NCBI RefSeq assembly: GCF_021869535.1
Contig: NW_026262712.1
Location: 113,705,640-113,769,639, forward strand
Direction: 5' to 3'
From: Mytilus californianus
Taxonomy: Eukaryota; Mollusca; Bivalvia; Mytilida; Mytilidae
DNA length: 64,000 bases
Both the position numbers and the translations under genes were made by a program. This document shows, piece by piece, positions 1 to 12,950 of this stretch (its first letter is position 1; each line of letters opens with the position of its first letter). The notes below the pieces were generated by a model. It saw only the letters and a list, made by a program, of their open reading frames with translations, ran no database searches and was not told where the DNA came from.

Positions 1-716
1 TTTTTATTAAAAAAAAAATCATCGCTGATTTGTTTATTATAATTGGTACAACTTACTTTCATACATAATCAAGCCAAGTTTCATTTGAAAAAGAAACCTC
101 CATGTACACGTTTTCTAGTTCATAATTAAGATCAATCTTAAAAAAGATGCATCAGTTCCCAATATGTCAGAGTTTATCTTTTTTATAGCTTTACCAAACC
201 ATTGCAACATTATTTTTTTTTACAATCACGTGTTGCAGAATCGCAATATTGAAGACTTCAAGTCAAAACCTTGTTCCTGTGCTAGTTCCACTTCTATTTA
301 CAATCTGACTGGTCACGTTATTACTGTCGACCTAAACTTTGTCAATAACACTTCTCTGCGAAATTTTTTATCCAACGATTAAAAATATCATGACCTTAAA
401 TCAATCAATTGGAAACACAACTTTAAAATACTGATGGATGAAGTAAAGGATTATACCCGGCAATGAGTTAAACGCGAGAAAGAAGACGTAGATACTGTGT
501 CCGTATGCATTATGACCGTAAGGTCGTTGATACAAATCAGAATAAAAAAAACCTAAATGAGTCTATGAATAAACATGCGACCTCAACCTTTAAATGCCTT
601 AATCTTGCAAAGTACCTGTCCTATTTCCGTAACCAATATGGTGTTGTCACTTTAGATAAAGCCCCAAACAACATCGTGTTTGTGTGTAAATAACATTACA
701 TAAACTGCTTAATTTT

Positions 717-1385
717 CACAAATGTCTTATTTGTCAGTATTTTTGAGTTAATTTCCATTTTCCATGGATAAAGTATTGTGTTAGACCAAATAATTATGAT
801 GTCGTCACAGCATTTATTTAAAATACCGTGATAATCATAATAATTGTTTGGACTAGTATTGTGAAAATAATTGTATGAATTTCAAGATTATATATTTGTC
901 ACAAAAAGACACTGTTTGTTTTGTCCTGTGTTTTCGTTAATGGAATATGTTCGTTGTTATTCAGCGGTTTACATATTGTAACGACTATCACATTATTTAT
1001 ATTCGCGTTTTTCTGTGCGGAGTGTTCTTTCGTTTGTTTGTGCTGTATTCCTGTCACATAGTATTGTCACTTTAGCGATACTTTTTAACATTGCCATATA
1101 AGCGGGAGGTTTGGTTAGTCATAAAACCAGGTTCAACGCACCATTTTTTTCTTAAAATGTCCTGTACCAAGTCAGGAATATGGCAGTTGTTATCAAATAG
1201 TTGGTGTCTATGTATGTTGGCGTTTCTTTTTGTTGCACTTCAGTGTTTCTGTTATTCCATTGTTTTCCTCTTATTGTTGATGTGTTTCCCTCGGTTTTAG
1301 TTTGTAACACCGGATTTGTTTTTCTCTCAATCGATTTATGACTTTTGAACAGCGGTACACTACTGTTGCCTTTATTTAGTAAATG
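717..1385 (+). mobile_element. Segment nested inside the Penelope-like ORF, ending in a dispersed ~280-bp repeat
   Basis: The reverse-transcriptase reading breaks at INCLI near 715 and resumes at LGIDNS near 1391, so about 670 bp is inserted. The six bases AATTTT occur at both edges (711-716 and 1386-1391) and may be a target-site duplication. The right part (1091-1376) is one of four copies in this window of a repeat that runs from a 'gcgggaggtttgg' region to 'actactgttgcct'. The other copies are near 7697, 10417 and 49790. Confidence 0.55.
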
Positions 1386-2299
1386 AATTTTAGGTATTGA
1401 CAATTCAGTTGGAAACTCAACACATACCCCCACGATACTAGCTAAGGATAATCATACGTCTGTTCTAGGTTCTTCTGGAATTTCAACGGAAGATGAAGAA
1501 CGTTATTTTTTCTCGATGTATTGGATACCTAAATTACATAAGTGGGTCTTCCTAATGCTCAAAGAACCTCTTTCTAAATTATTAACATCAATTTTAAAAG
1601 CAATCAAAGCTAACCTTCAAAGTTATTGCGAAACTACCTCTATTCCAGAATTCACGGAACTTCCAAAGATGTGTTAGATGACATACATGTACAATCTAAG
1701 ACTCTTTCATCTTGCAATAGTAATTACACTGTTGACTTTTTGAGTATTTACCATTTCAAACTAAAAGACAAATTAGAATAGTTGGTCCTGCTTTGTTTCA
1801 TAAACAGAATGAAAAACGTTGAAACAAGTTTCTTGTCTTAGGAAGGGATAAATCGTACTTTGTTAAAAATAACTTTGATTCAAACAAATTTGTTTCTGAA
1901 ACTGCCATAATCAAGATGCTTGTCTTCTTAATTGATAACATGGGTTGGAGGCTGTGTTTCTTCAACAAACAATCGACATTTTCATGGGTACCAATTGTGC
2001 GCTACTTCTTGCTGACTTATTCATTTAAGGCGGACTTCATAGAGAAGCTTCTTAGGATGAATAAAAAGAAGCTAGAATTATCCTTTAACTTCATTTTCCG
2101 CTATGTATATGATGTCCTCTCACTAAATATTCAAAGTTTTGTGACTATTTTGAACGCATATGTCCCATTGAAAAGGATACAACAGATACAGTTTAGTCTG
2201 CATCCTATATTGCTATACATCTACACATTGACGATGAGGGTGGGCTGAGAACATAACTATAAGACAAGGGAAAGGATTGCAGCTTCCAAATTGTGATAA

Positions 2300-2840
2300 A
2301 GTTCACACAATTGGGAAGCTGAAATATAGCTCCCTCATGCAAAGCTCTTATTCCTTGCCGGCCTGGCTGTACTTTTTTTTACCTTTTTTTTATTATAGCT
2401 GTTCATCTTTTTAAAACGTTTTGGATTTTCTAATATTTTGGCCTCTAGCATCACTGGAGAGACATTTATTGTCGAAATGCGCCTCTGGTGCACAACAATC
2501 GGTACCGTTAATGTTATTACTACCACTGGGTCGATGCCTTTGCTGGTGGGCTGTTAGTCTCCGATGGTATCACCAACCAAGTAGCCAGTACTTCGGTACT
2601 GACATGAAAATACGGATTTTTCGGTATTAAAATTTGCTGTTACTAAATGCTAGAAATTATTTCAAATAAAGGAACATATCTCTCTCATGCAAAGCTCTGG
2701 TTCCTTGTCCGGCTTTGGCTATTTTTTTACCTTTGGATTGACAAATATTTTGCCCTTTAGCATTACTGAAGAGATATTTATTATCGAAATGCGCATCTGG
2801 TGCAGACAAATCGTTACCGTTAATGTCCCATGTAGCAAAC
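2300..2840 (+). repeat. Insertion with two copies of a dispersed repeat
   Basis: The segment separates the palm and C-terminal blocks of the reverse transcriptase. It holds two diverged direct copies, 2332-2640 and 2677-2830. Both start with ctcatgcaaagctc and contain a 'cgaaatgcgc.tctggtgca' stretch. A related fragment lies near 45920-45960. No coding function is apparent. Confidence 0.5.
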
Positions 2841-3117
2841 ACATCTCCCATTTGATTCCATATTCCAGGGATTGCGTTTCCTATCATGATTTCCTTGATA
2901 GAGGACTGCTGCTCAGAAGGAAGCTATCAAACCAAGAGTTCAAAGTGCTGAAGTTGAAATCATTCTTTCAAAAATTTTAATGACGTCATCACGAGTTGGT
3001 TTTACAGATGACGACGGATATGTTTCAAAAGTCGTAACCACAATCACGCCCTCCGTACCTCCGTAAAAATAAGACCTATCAACGGGTTTGTACTTAGATG
3101 AGCAACACGATAGGTGC

Positions 3118-3335
3118 CACATGTAGAGCAGGATCTGATTAACCTTCAGAAGCACTTGAGATAACCCCCGTTTTTTAGTGCGGTTCCTTTTGCTAAGTCT
3201 TTAGTTTTCCATGTTGTATTTTGTACACTGTTGTCTGTTTAATGGTCTTTTTCGCTTCTTGTGTTGCCATGGCGTTGCCAGTTTATTTCAAACTTATGAG
3301 TTAGAATGTCCCTTTGGTTTCGTTTGCCTCTCTTG
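3118..3335 (+). repeat. Dispersed ~200-bp repeat, family R2, diverged copy
   Basis: It starts at a 'gagcaggatctg' motif and contains 'gccatggcgttgccag'. At least seven other copies lie in the window, near 13627 on plus and 29740, 30855, 35195, 47465, 54035 and 63555 on minus. Confidence 0.55.
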
Positions 3336-3339
3336 GACG

Positions 3340-4900
3340 TCTAGATAACATTTCACGTTAGCAACCCCACTACCTACCCTGTAAATGTATAGTATGCCCG
3401 CAACTGTATACAACTGTTCTACAGAGATCAGCTACCTTTAATCGGATTGAAGAATAGAGGCGAAAGACAACAAAGTGGCATTCAACCAGATACCAAATCA
3501 AATTGACAAGATTCTTTTTTGCTTAGTAAATTACACTTGCTGAAAATTTTATTATAAGCATTGTTCGTACCTTAATTCATTTTATATTGTTAGCCGTTGT
3601 ATTGAAACATCTAAATTGGTAGACTTTCTGTAAAGGTCGAAATATAAATAACGTTTAATAAGCGGATTTTCTGTTAACGACGTAGAATGAAAAAAAGTCA
3701 TTTTAATTACCTTACTTTTGCACTGTCTTCTAAATGTTCTCATTCATCTCTCTGCGTGTTGAGTTTCCATATCACGCTTGATTTTTTAAGTCAAGTAGAA
3801 AAGAATGTATGACGTCATTATCCTACGCCATTGACGTTGCCTAAGAGCATATCGATAAACAGCATACAAATGGTTTCTCTGATACATCTCATCTCAGGGC
3901 TATCACCTCCAATGAGATCGTAGCCGAAAAACTCTTTCCCGTATGATGACCCATTGATAAACATAAGTCTTTTCTGAAAAAATTGTTTGTGGTTTGTCGG
4001 ATGCACCATTCATGTAACTATATCCCCTTCAACATGTATAAGTATATACATTTTTTACCATTACAGACGCGTAGCGTTCAAATTTACATTGGTACGGCAG
4101 GAACTCTAATAGATCGCGAAGTAACTCATCTCGTCTCACAAAGGGTTTTTTGTTTGGCAGGGGTACCGTTTCCACAAAAGTCCCCCGGATATTTTGGGAT
4201 AAATGGTGCAAAATTCTGCATTCTGAACCTCTGACACCAAAATTTCATGCCTGAAAACCCCATTTTTAAGAGCAACATTTTGACTTACGACACTTTTTTT
4301 TAAAGTCAACTTTAAAATATAGACAAATGAATTTGAAACGGGATATGTGTCAAAAAGGGCTACAATCCAACTGGATAGAAAAAGCGCAATGTCTTAGTTA
4401 AAATTAATACTTTCACTTTGTGTCTGACACCTTGTTATGGGTCTTTGCATGCTGCTACTTTTTTCGAAAGAAAAATGCGTGAAATTCTGTACACCGGTTG
4501 GAAAACTTATTTTAGATTATCAAATCTTTTCTGTACGTAGTCAGGGGGTAAAGGGAACTATGATCAAAACGATGAAAAGATTATCAAAATCCCTTGTACA
4601 AAGACTGAGAAATATATAACCTACGGGATTTCTCATATAATATCAAGTCTGGGTAAGACAAATGAGGAAAACTATGACACTGCGAACAAATCTATGTTCA
4701 TTGTGAATATGGTCACACTGCCATAACGATCAAAAAATTCATAATGACAACTCTAGAACTTTTAAAGCGATAAACCAAAATATAGTAACAGCATAACAAT
4801 GTTCAAACAACTTATTTGAAAGAAGGCTAGCAAGGTACACAAAAATCAAAGTGGTCTGAATGTTTAATTTCGAATCAATATTTCCTTTAAATTTGGTTGT
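3340..4900. other. No recognisable gene
   Basis: AT-rich sequence with short open frames on both strands. None shows a recognisable motif, a splice-consistent structure or similarity to other parts of the window. Confidence 0.4.
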
Positions 4901-4920
4901 CATTAAATGTTGTATCTGTT

Positions 4921-5390
4921 TCTTTAAAAACGAATTCCTTAGCCACATCATTTATGTTCAGTCAATCAGTTTTGTCTTTGTGTACATAGAGAATCATCAA
5001 ATTGTTCAATTTCGCCTGTTTCATAGTAGAACGCAAGTAGCTTTTCATTCTGCGGAGGGAGCTAAAATATCGATCGCTGGTCGCATTTGTTGTTGGCATG
5101 ACAAGAACAAGCTTAATCAATTTAACAACTCAGTTTAGCCATACTTTCTCACCCTTTGACAGGAATTTGACGTACATTGTATTTGACAATGTCAGCGAAT
5201 AAAACGTCCTCTCTTTTGCTGTCGAATTCAAAATTTGCAGAAACAATCTTTAGTTTGGATCTCAAATTATCCTTTTGGAAGTCATCCCCGTAAAATGTCG
5301 TAATGGCATTTAATTCATCTTCAAATTCGTTCCCTCTTATATATTGTATCAAAGCCTGTTCTGCATTGACGTACATGTCAATGTCGTGTG
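4921..5390 (-). pseudogene. hAT-type transposase C-terminus, broken
   Basis: Two minus-strand blocks read as the C-terminal part of a hAT-superfamily transposase of the type often annotated as '52 kDa repressor' or ZMYM-like proteins. Block 1 (5390-5149) contains RGNEFEDELNAITTFYGDDF. Block 2 (5124-4921) contains LVLVMPTTNATSDRYFSSLR followed by KSYLRSTMKQAKLNNLM, the usual dimerisation-domain pattern. A frame break separates the blocks, and a stop follows YVHKDKTD although similarity continues. The catalytic core and DNA-binding fingers are not recognisable upstream, so this is a truncated remnant. Family knowledge gives the name; the blocks themselves are visible in the sequence. Confidence 0.62.
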
Positions 5391-5399
5391 TGTTTATAT

Positions 5400-6340
5400 T
5401 TTTGCTGTCAGTGACAAAAATTAAAAATAAAAATGAGTCACTGCGGCCATGGCTAGTGTATCATTATGTACTTTTCTTTCGAAGAATCATGCAAAGGGGG
5501 TACATCGACTTGACTTTGAGAAAGTAACTCTTATTTATATATATTACCGTTGAGACACTAGTTTGGGTTTATTTCCTGTGCTATAGTTGTACTATATATG
5601 TATGTTCAAAACTTGTTTGAGTACTTGTATACTGGGTTCTTATTTTAGGATATAGATAGATGGGTAATATATGCACATGAAATACTTAGGCAAGTTGCAA
5701 GTAGGGTTCTGTTATACTGTATAAAGGAAATGTTGGGGTGTCAGTTAATCACAGGTGCTCACAGTAACTACGACAGTAATTTATTTCGTCGTTTATTGTC
5801 GTATATTAATGTATTATATTAAGTATTGATTTAAGTTAATTCAAATGCATTGGACATTTTGTTGTATGACAAATTTGAATGGTGTTGCCATATTATATAT
5901 TAGATTATTATGTTATCAACATTGTTTGCTTGAAAAAGTAGCTAAAGCAAGCAACCAAATATTTACCTAGATTTTTGTTTCATTTATACCAAATATTTTG
6001 ATAAAGAAGAATTTTGAATTCGGACGAGCATGGCGAAGGAGAATTTCGATTCAATATATTTATAATACAAAGAATATACGTCTTGCTACTTGAATAATGA
6101 TTTTTAATTCCGCCATTCTTTAAATCACATATGTTTTTCTGTTTACTTGATCATATATATATATACAAGATTTTCAATGTAAATAAAATGATCAAAAGAT
6201 ATTTAATACATTTAAAGTTTGTTTTTCAATATCGGCCAATGCACTGTGAGTTTACGATAAAGGAAATAAAATGATTCAACAGTTATAGGTCAATTCGACT
6301 TTTCAAATAACAAAAAACTCGTTTCGTATGTTGATGGATA
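5400..6340. other. AT-rich spacer, no recognisable feature
   Basis: No convincing coding block, RNA gene or known repeat is seen. Confidence 0.4.
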
Positions 6341-6539
6341 TAAGAAGATGTGGTATGAGTGCCAATGATGGTATGATTTTGATAATTTGTGTGCATTTTG
6401 GTTTTCCGTCTTTGACGACAAGAGCATATTTGTCATGGAGGAAGAGCATGTGCCTAGCAACAAATTGTTTTATGTTAAGCACATTGCCTGGCTTAATCCT
6501 TTACTGAATTCATAAATATATCACAGTTGTGTCTCGAAA

Positions 6540-6855
6540 TTATGGAAAAAAGTAAAATCACAAAAATACTGAACTCCGAGGAAAATTCAAAAAGGAAAGT
6601 CCCTAATGAAATGGCAAAATCAAAAGCTCAAACACATCAAACGAATGGATAACAACTGTCATGTTCCTGACTTGGTACAGACATTTTTCTTATGTAGAAA
6701 ATGGTGGATTTAACCTGGTTTTATAGCTAGCTAAACCTCTCACTTGTATGACAGTCGCATCAAATTCCATTATATTGATAACGATGCGTGAACAAAACAA
6801 ACCGACACAATAGGTAAAAATGTCAAAAATAGAGGTACAGCAGTCAACATTGTGT
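6540..6855 (+). repeat. Dispersed repeat, family R4
   Basis: It begins with an 'actccgaggaaaattcaaa' stretch and includes a reverse-oriented piece of the ~280-bp repeat ('catgttcctgacttggtaca'). Shorter relatives occur at 14212-14275 (plus), 46838-46915 (minus) and 54290-54425 (minus). Its right edge coincides with the start of the 2.7 kb tandem duplication. Confidence 0.5.
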
Positions 6856-7696
6856 TATCATCTTAATCACTTTAAAAACAAACAAATGTAAAAAAGAAGC
6901 ACAAAAAGGCATACATCAAAATTAACATCCTCATTTTGCTTTTTTATTATACGATTTTTTTTATCCATAAAGGATGGAAGGTTTTAAGTACTGGCGTAGA
7001 ATCGCGCGTTTGACGTCACACAGGTAGATATAAAATAATGGATTTATGCTCACGGTATTTCGGTCCCATGTCATTAATGTTTAACGAGTTTCGAAAAACA
7101 GTCCTGTCTTTAATGTACTAGTATCAACGTGTCCAGCTGGAATATATATTAAAGGGGAATTTCATTGTTTAACAGATATGTTTGACATCGTCAATATTGA
7201 CATCCTGCAAAATGTGAATTCGGTTAATAATTAGCGGCGCAAAATAAAAGCAATCATAGAAACACTTTTCGTGCACAATATATCATACTTCACAATACAT
7301 CTAATATCTTCCCTGTTAACATGAAAATCTTAATATGGACAGAAATCTCATTATGTTTTTGTAAAATTCATCAAAAAAGTTTCATATATTATATTTCTTA
7401 GGCATTGTATCTTGAAAACAAATTAAAAAGTACCAACATTATAATCATTTTTTTTAAATTTGGAATATGTGCAAATAAATTTATGTTTTTATTTTCATTT
7501 TATAACATGCAAACTCACATTTTACATATATCAAAGCTGACCCACGCTTAGCAAATGAAGCGAAAAACAACTTAATAACCGATGAAAAGTTTGAATTTAG
7601 ACCAGGTAATTGAACAACTGATGCCGTCTTCGCACCCAATTCCCTAATTTCTACGTCTTTACGTAGTTTTATAAGATTTTATTGCTGTTTTATCAT

Positions 7697-7974
7697 TAGG
7701 TTTGGCTAGCCATAAAACCAGGTTAAACCCACCATTTTTTCTTAAAATGTCATGTACAAAGTCAGGGATATGGCAGTTGTTATCAAATAATTCGTTTCTA
7801 TGTATGTTGCAATGGCGTTTTTTTTTTTTTTTTTTTTTGCACTTCAGTGTTTCTGTTGTTCCGTTGTTTTCCTCTTATAGTTGATGTATTTCCCTCGGTT
7901 TTAGTTTGTTACCCGGATTTTTTCTCTCAATCGATTTATGACTTTTGAACAGCGGTATACTACTGTTGCCTTCA
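7697..7974 (+). repeat. Dispersed ~280-bp repeat in duplication copy 1
   Basis: Runs from aggtttggctagccataaaa to actactgttgcctt and includes a long poly-T tract (about 7820-7838). It matches 1091-1376, 10417-10694 and 49790-50070. Confidence 0.75.
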
Positions 7975-7984
7975 TGCATAAACA

Positions 7985-8935
7985 ATACAAAAAGCATTGG
8001 ATAGTGTATTCCATTTCAAACTTTGGTTAAAAATAATCATGTGTGGTGTAAGTGGAAATCTGTTATTAAATCTTTGTATGCCAAAATTAAATGTTGAGTT
8101 AAATTAAAGGGAAATTTTTCAAGTTTCTTCCAACGTAATTTTGGATTGTTCCAAGAAAATATTTATTTCCTTTTTATATATTGTTTGTATATTAATGACA
8201 TTGAAACTGAACTTAAGCGTGTCAGTCATATGAATTAAGATGCTAAATTCATATTTATATTTACTTACATGTATGTATGCAGATGATACAGTTGTATTTA
8301 GTGAAACTATTAATGGTTTACAAAAGCTGATAGATAGTGTAGACATATATTCTAGAGAGTATGGTGTATTTAACAAACAAAAGTTGTATTTAAGAATAGA
8401 TTCCAAGATTAAGCGACTAAAATTTGTATCTTAATTGTGTTAATAATGAATTTTGTGATAAATTTACAAACCTTGGCATACTTTTTAAAAACAATGGTAA
8501 TTTTGTGCAAACACAGAAATAGTTAGTAAGCAAGGATAGAAAAGCATTTACGAAGTTATGTTGTGAAGTATATGACGATTGCTTTAACCATGAAACTATG
8601 TTATCTCTTTTTGATACATATGTATGTAGTATATTAAATTATGGTTTTTGCATTTAGTGTTAATTAAATGGTATACAGTGATTTGAGATTATACTCTATG
8701 TATAAAGAGAGATGTGGCAGAATGCGTGATAAACATCCGATTGAAGATGCATGCTATTTTATTTTAGTATGTGACAAATATTTTGATATAAGAGAAAATA
8801 TATATTTAACCATTTTTTATTGGATCTCTTAATGTACCTAATAAAATTCTTTATTCGTTATATAATGCTCATATTTCATTATTTATATTATTTATTGTCA
8901 TTCTCCAACGATGATTCAATGGCTAAAACTGAATT
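7985..8935 (+). pseudogene. Fossil non-LTR reverse transcriptase (copy 1)
   Basis: Frame-shifting translation gives LINE reverse-transcriptase blocks in order: QKALDSVFH at 7988, where the usual FDSV has become LDSV; CGVSG; then YADDTVVFSETINGLQKLID at 8275-8334, with an intact YADD box; then FTNLGILFKNNGNF, LFDTYVCSILNYG, and a C-terminal HPIEDACYFILVCDKYFDIR block near 8737. Stops and frameshifts occur between all blocks. No endonuclease or ORF1 is seen, which fits a 5'-truncated copy. The clade is not assigned. It begins directly after a ~280-bp repeat. Confidence 0.7.
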
Positions 8936-9009
8936 TAATTGATAGATTCGACAAGACTTATCGTTATCTGGATGATAATTTTTAGTTAAATAATCAAGAA
9001 ATTTCTAAC

Positions 9010-9420
9010 TATACTGCCGAAATTTATCTTAAGGAACTTACTTTAAAACATTAAAATTAAACTGTCCTTCCCTAGATTTGGATATTTCAGTTTTACACGG
9101 GAAAAGGGACAATTTTATTAGTGGTAAATTATAAAGTCAGGGATTTTGTTACCACAAATTAAATAAAACCTTCACTAAATTCTTCCATTGATATACAGAT
9201 TTGGTTTGAAAATTTGGTTGTATCTATAGAAATATTATTTTTGACGGGATAGTATATCCTTATTTTTACGGAGACGTTGTTTACTGAGCCCGGATATTTA
9301 GATACGATCCGGGTACATTATCGATCCTTTTAATAAACTTATTCTAAAAGATTACCAATTCAACACTATAATTTGATCTTTGAATATTGTTTTCATAAGT
9401 ATTAATATTGATTTTGTTAT
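9010..9420 (+). pseudogene. Penelope-like C-terminal fragment (copy 1)
   Basis: From about 9075 one frame, interrupted by several stops, reads LDLDISVLHGKRDNF, then SQGFCYHKLNKTFTKFFH and GIVYPYFYGDVVY. These match the C-terminal part of the Penelope-like reverse transcriptase seen elsewhere in the window. Compared with the related protein at 11836 onward, about 45-50 residues are missing between KRDNF and the SQGF block, and the frame is kept. Function is lost. Confidence 0.6.
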
Positions 9421-10416
9421 CAGTAAATTAAAATCAAACTAAATATTATTATTTTTTTACATATGTAAACTTCAATCTGTCGATACCTGTATCTTGGCAT
9501 AGCACAAGGTCATGTTTTTCTCTGCCTGTTAATGACGTCATTACACCAAATCCATTGTGTTATCATCTTAATCACTATAAAAACAAACAAATGTAAAAAA
9601 GAAGCACAAAAAGGCATACATCAAAATTAACATCCTCATTTTGCTTTTTTATTATACGATTTTTTTTATCTATGTAAAATCCACCCATAAAGGATGGAAG
9701 GTTTTAAGTACTGGCGTAGAATCGCGCGTTTGACGTCACACAGGTAGATATAAAATAATGGATTTATGCTCACGGTATTTCGGTCCCATGTCATGAATGT
9801 TTAACGAGTTTTGAAAAACAGTCCTGTCTTTAATGTACTAGTATCAACGTGTCCAGCTGGAATATATATTAATGGGGAATTTCATTGTTTAACAGATATG
9901 TTTGACATCGTCAATATTGACATCCTGCAAAATGTGAATTCGGTTAATAATTAGCGGCGCAAAATAAAAGCAATCATAGAAACACTTTTCGTGCACAATA
10001 TATCATACTTCACAATACATCTAATATCTTCCCTGTTAACATGAAAATCTTAATATGGACAGAAATCTCATTATGTTTTTGTAAAATTCATCAAAAAAGT
10101 TTCATATATTATATTTCTTAGGCATTGTATCTTGAAAACAAATTAAAAAGTACCAACATTATAATCATTTTTTTTAAATTTGGAATATGTGCAAATAAAT
10201 TTATGTTTTTATTTTCATTTTATAACATGCAAACTCACATTTTACATATATCAAAGCTGACCCACGCTTAGCAAATGAAGCGAAAAACAACTTAATAACC
10301 GATGAAAAGTTTGAATTTAGACCAGGTAATTGAACAACTGATGCCGTCTTCGCACCCAATTCCCTAATTTCTACGTCTTTACGTAGTTTTATAAGATTTT
10401 ATTGCTGTTTTATCAT

Positions 10417-10694
10417 TAGGTTAGGCTAGCCATAAAACCAGGTTAAACCCACCATTTTTTCTTAAAATGTCATGTACAAAGTCAGGGATATGGCAGTTGT
10501 TATCAAATAATTCGTTTCTATGTATGTTGCAATGGCGTTTTTTTTTTTTTTTTCGTTGCACTTCAGTGTTTCTGTTGTTCCGTTGTTTTCCTCTTATAGT
10601 TGATGTATTTCCCTCGGTTTTAGTTTGTTACCCGGATTTTTTTTCTCTCAATCGATTTATGACTTTTGAACAGCGGTATACTACTGTTGCCTTC
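10417..10694 (+). repeat. Dispersed ~280-bp repeat in duplication copy 2
   Basis: Same unit as 7697-7974, with a slightly different poly-T length. Confidence 0.75.
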
Positions 10695-10704
10695 ATGCAT
10701 AAAC

Positions 10705-11655
10705 AATACAAAAAGCATTGGATAGTGTATTCCATTTCAAACTTTGGTTAAAAATAATCATGTGTGGTGTAAGTGGAAATCTGTTATTAAATCTTTGGTT
10801 GCCAAAATTAAATGTTGAGTTAAATTAAAGGGAAATTTTTCAAGTTTCTTCCAACGTAATTTTGGATTGTTCCAAGAAAATATTTATTTCCTTTTTATAT
10901 ATTGTTTGTATATTAATGACATTGAAACTGAACTTAAGCGTGTCAGTCATATGAATTAAGATGCTAAATTCATATTTATATTTACTTACATGTATGTATG
11001 CAGATGATACAGTTGTATTTAGTGAAACTATTAATGGTTTACAAAAGCTGATAGATAGTGTAGACATATATTCTAGAGAGTATGGTGTATTTAACAAACA
11101 AAAGTTGTATTTAAGAATAGATTCCAAGATTAAGCGACTAAAATTTGTATCTTAATTGTGTTAATAATGAATTTTGTGATAAATTTACAAACCTTGGCAT
11201 ACTTTTTAAAAACAATGGTAATTTTGTGCAAACACAGAAATAGTTAGTAAGCAAGGATAGAAAAGCATTTATGAAGTTATGTTGTGAAGTATATGACGAT
11301 TGCTTTAACCATGAAACTATGTTATCTCTTTTTGATACATATGTATGTAGTATATTAAATTATGGTTTTTGCATTTAGTGTTAATTAAATGGTATACAGT
11401 GATTTGAGATTATACTCTATGTATAAAGAGAGATGTGGCAGAATGCGTGATAAACATCCGATTGAAGATGCATGCTATTTTATTTTAGTATGTGACAAAT
11501 ATTTTGATATAAGAGAAAATATATATTTGACCATTTTTTATTGGATCTCTTAATGTACCTAATAAAATTCTTTATTCGTTATATAATGCTCATATTTCAT
11601 TATTTATATTATTTATTGTCATTCTCCAACGATGATTCAATGGCTAAAACTGAAT
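10705..11655 (+). pseudogene. Fossil non-LTR reverse transcriptase (copy 2)
   Basis: Near-identical to 7985-8935, including the YADDTVVFSE block at 10996-11025 and the same stops. The inactivating mutations therefore predate the duplication. Confidence 0.7.
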
Positions 11656-11835
11656 TTAATTGATAGATTCGACAAGACTTATCGTTATCTGGATGATAAT
11701 TTTTAGTTAAATAATCAAGAAATTTCTAACTATACTGCCGAAATTTATCTTAAGGAACTTACTTTAAAACATTAAAATTAAACTGTCCTTCCCTAGATTT
11801 GGATATTTCAGTTTTACACGGGAAAAGGGACAATT

Positions 11836-12950
11836 TTTAGCTCCCTGTCTTTAATTTTCTTTTTTGGACGATGATGTTCCTTTGGCAACATCTTATGGTG
11901 TTTATATATTACAACTCGTTCGCTACGCCCATGCTGGTGTGATGTTTTGGATTTCAATGAACGTATTCTATGTACATGTATTACTGAAAAATTATTACAC
12001 AAGGGTTTTCGATATCACAAACTAGTCAAAACATTTACTAAATTTTATCATCGGTACAAGGACATCATTTGTAAATATAAATCAACATGCAGACATCTTA
12101 TACGTTCAGGTATTTTACATCCACTCTTTTATGGTAATATTCTTTACAAAGCAAAAAAACAAATTTCGGCATTCACCTTTTAAGCTAATAAAACCTTTAA
12201 ACAGACTAATTAAGAAGGGATATAGTTACGATACTATTGTCAGGTCATTAAAGATGGCATATTTTGGCTTTAATATTGATTCACTTATAGGGTCTTTGCA
12301 TCGGAAATAAACACATTTATTCTTAAACCAGTTGTTGGCATGATACGGGTTATGTTCTTCTCATATATTTTATGATGGTATGATACTAAACCCCTAACGG
12401 GAGGGATTGTGCTTGATTCATATGACAAAGACATAAGCTTTCAATCAGTTTAATTAAGGTCTGGAGCTGGCATGTCAGTAACTGCTAGTAGTCCTTTGTT
12501 AATTTATGTATCATTGTCATTTTGTTTAGTTTCTTTTGTTACCTATTCTGACAGCGGACTCGGACTTCTTTTAAACTGAGTTTTAATGTACGTATTGCTG
12601 TGTGTTTGTTTTTTTCTACATTGGCTAGAGGTATAGGGGGAAGGTTGAGATCTCACAAAACATGTTTAACACCGCTGCATTTTTTGCGCCTGTCTCAAGT
12701 CAGGAGCCTCTTGCCTTTCTTAGTCTTGTATGATTTTTAATTTTAGTTCATTTATATATTTCGGAGTTTAGTATGACGTCCATTATCACTGAACTAGTAC
12801 ACATTTTTTTAGGGGCCTGCTGAAGCACGCCTCCGTGTGCGGGATTTTCTCGCTGTGTTGAAGACCCAGTGGTGGCCTTCGACTGTTTTCTGCTCTTTGG
12901 TCGGGTTGCTGTCTCTTTGACACATTCCCCATTTCAATTCTCAATTTTAT
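11836..12950 (+). mobile_element. 5'-truncated Penelope-like element inside duplication copy 2
   Basis: Present only in copy 2. The 5' part reads DDDVPLATSYGVY and LVRYAH. An open frame (11947-12183) then carries KLLHKGFRYHKLVKTFTKFY and GILHPLFYGN, the C-terminus of a Penelope-like reverse transcriptase, followed by NRLIKKGYSYDTIVRSLK in another frame. The rest (about 12310-12950) is a 3' untranslated tail ending cccatttcaattctcaattt. A second copy of this tail lies at 34445-34812. Both edges carry CAATTTT (11831 and 12942). No catalytic palm motif is included. Confidence 0.7.

Larger units (their letters stand above)
164..3110 (+). mobile_element. Broken Penelope-like reverse transcriptase element
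   Basis: Translation in shifting frames gives blocks in the order of one reverse-transcriptase protein common in bivalves. The N-terminal part (164-710) includes DKAPNNIVFVCK. A second block (about 1386-1680) carries YWIPKLHK. The palm region (1860-2250) includes FLIDN, a damaged GTNCA motif and FRYVYDVLSLN, where the usual YIDD catalytic box has become YVYD. The C-terminal block (about 2845-3110) reads SYHDFLDRGLLL. Stops and frameshifts lie between the blocks, and two foreign segments interrupt it, so it cannot encode a working enzyme. Assignment to Penelope-like elements is from family knowledge. The polymerase identity is firmer than the clade. Confidence 0.72.
6850..9555 (+). repeat. 2.7 kb tandem duplication, copy 1
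   Basis: The segment from tgtgttatcatcttaatcac to tacaccaaatccatt is repeated head to tail immediately downstream, offset by about 2705-2720 bp. The copies differ at few positions apart from a 15-bp indel near 6965/9671 and the 1.1 kb extra block in copy 2. It carries a ~280-bp repeat, a fossil LINE reverse transcriptase and a Penelope-like C-terminus. Confidence 0.93.
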
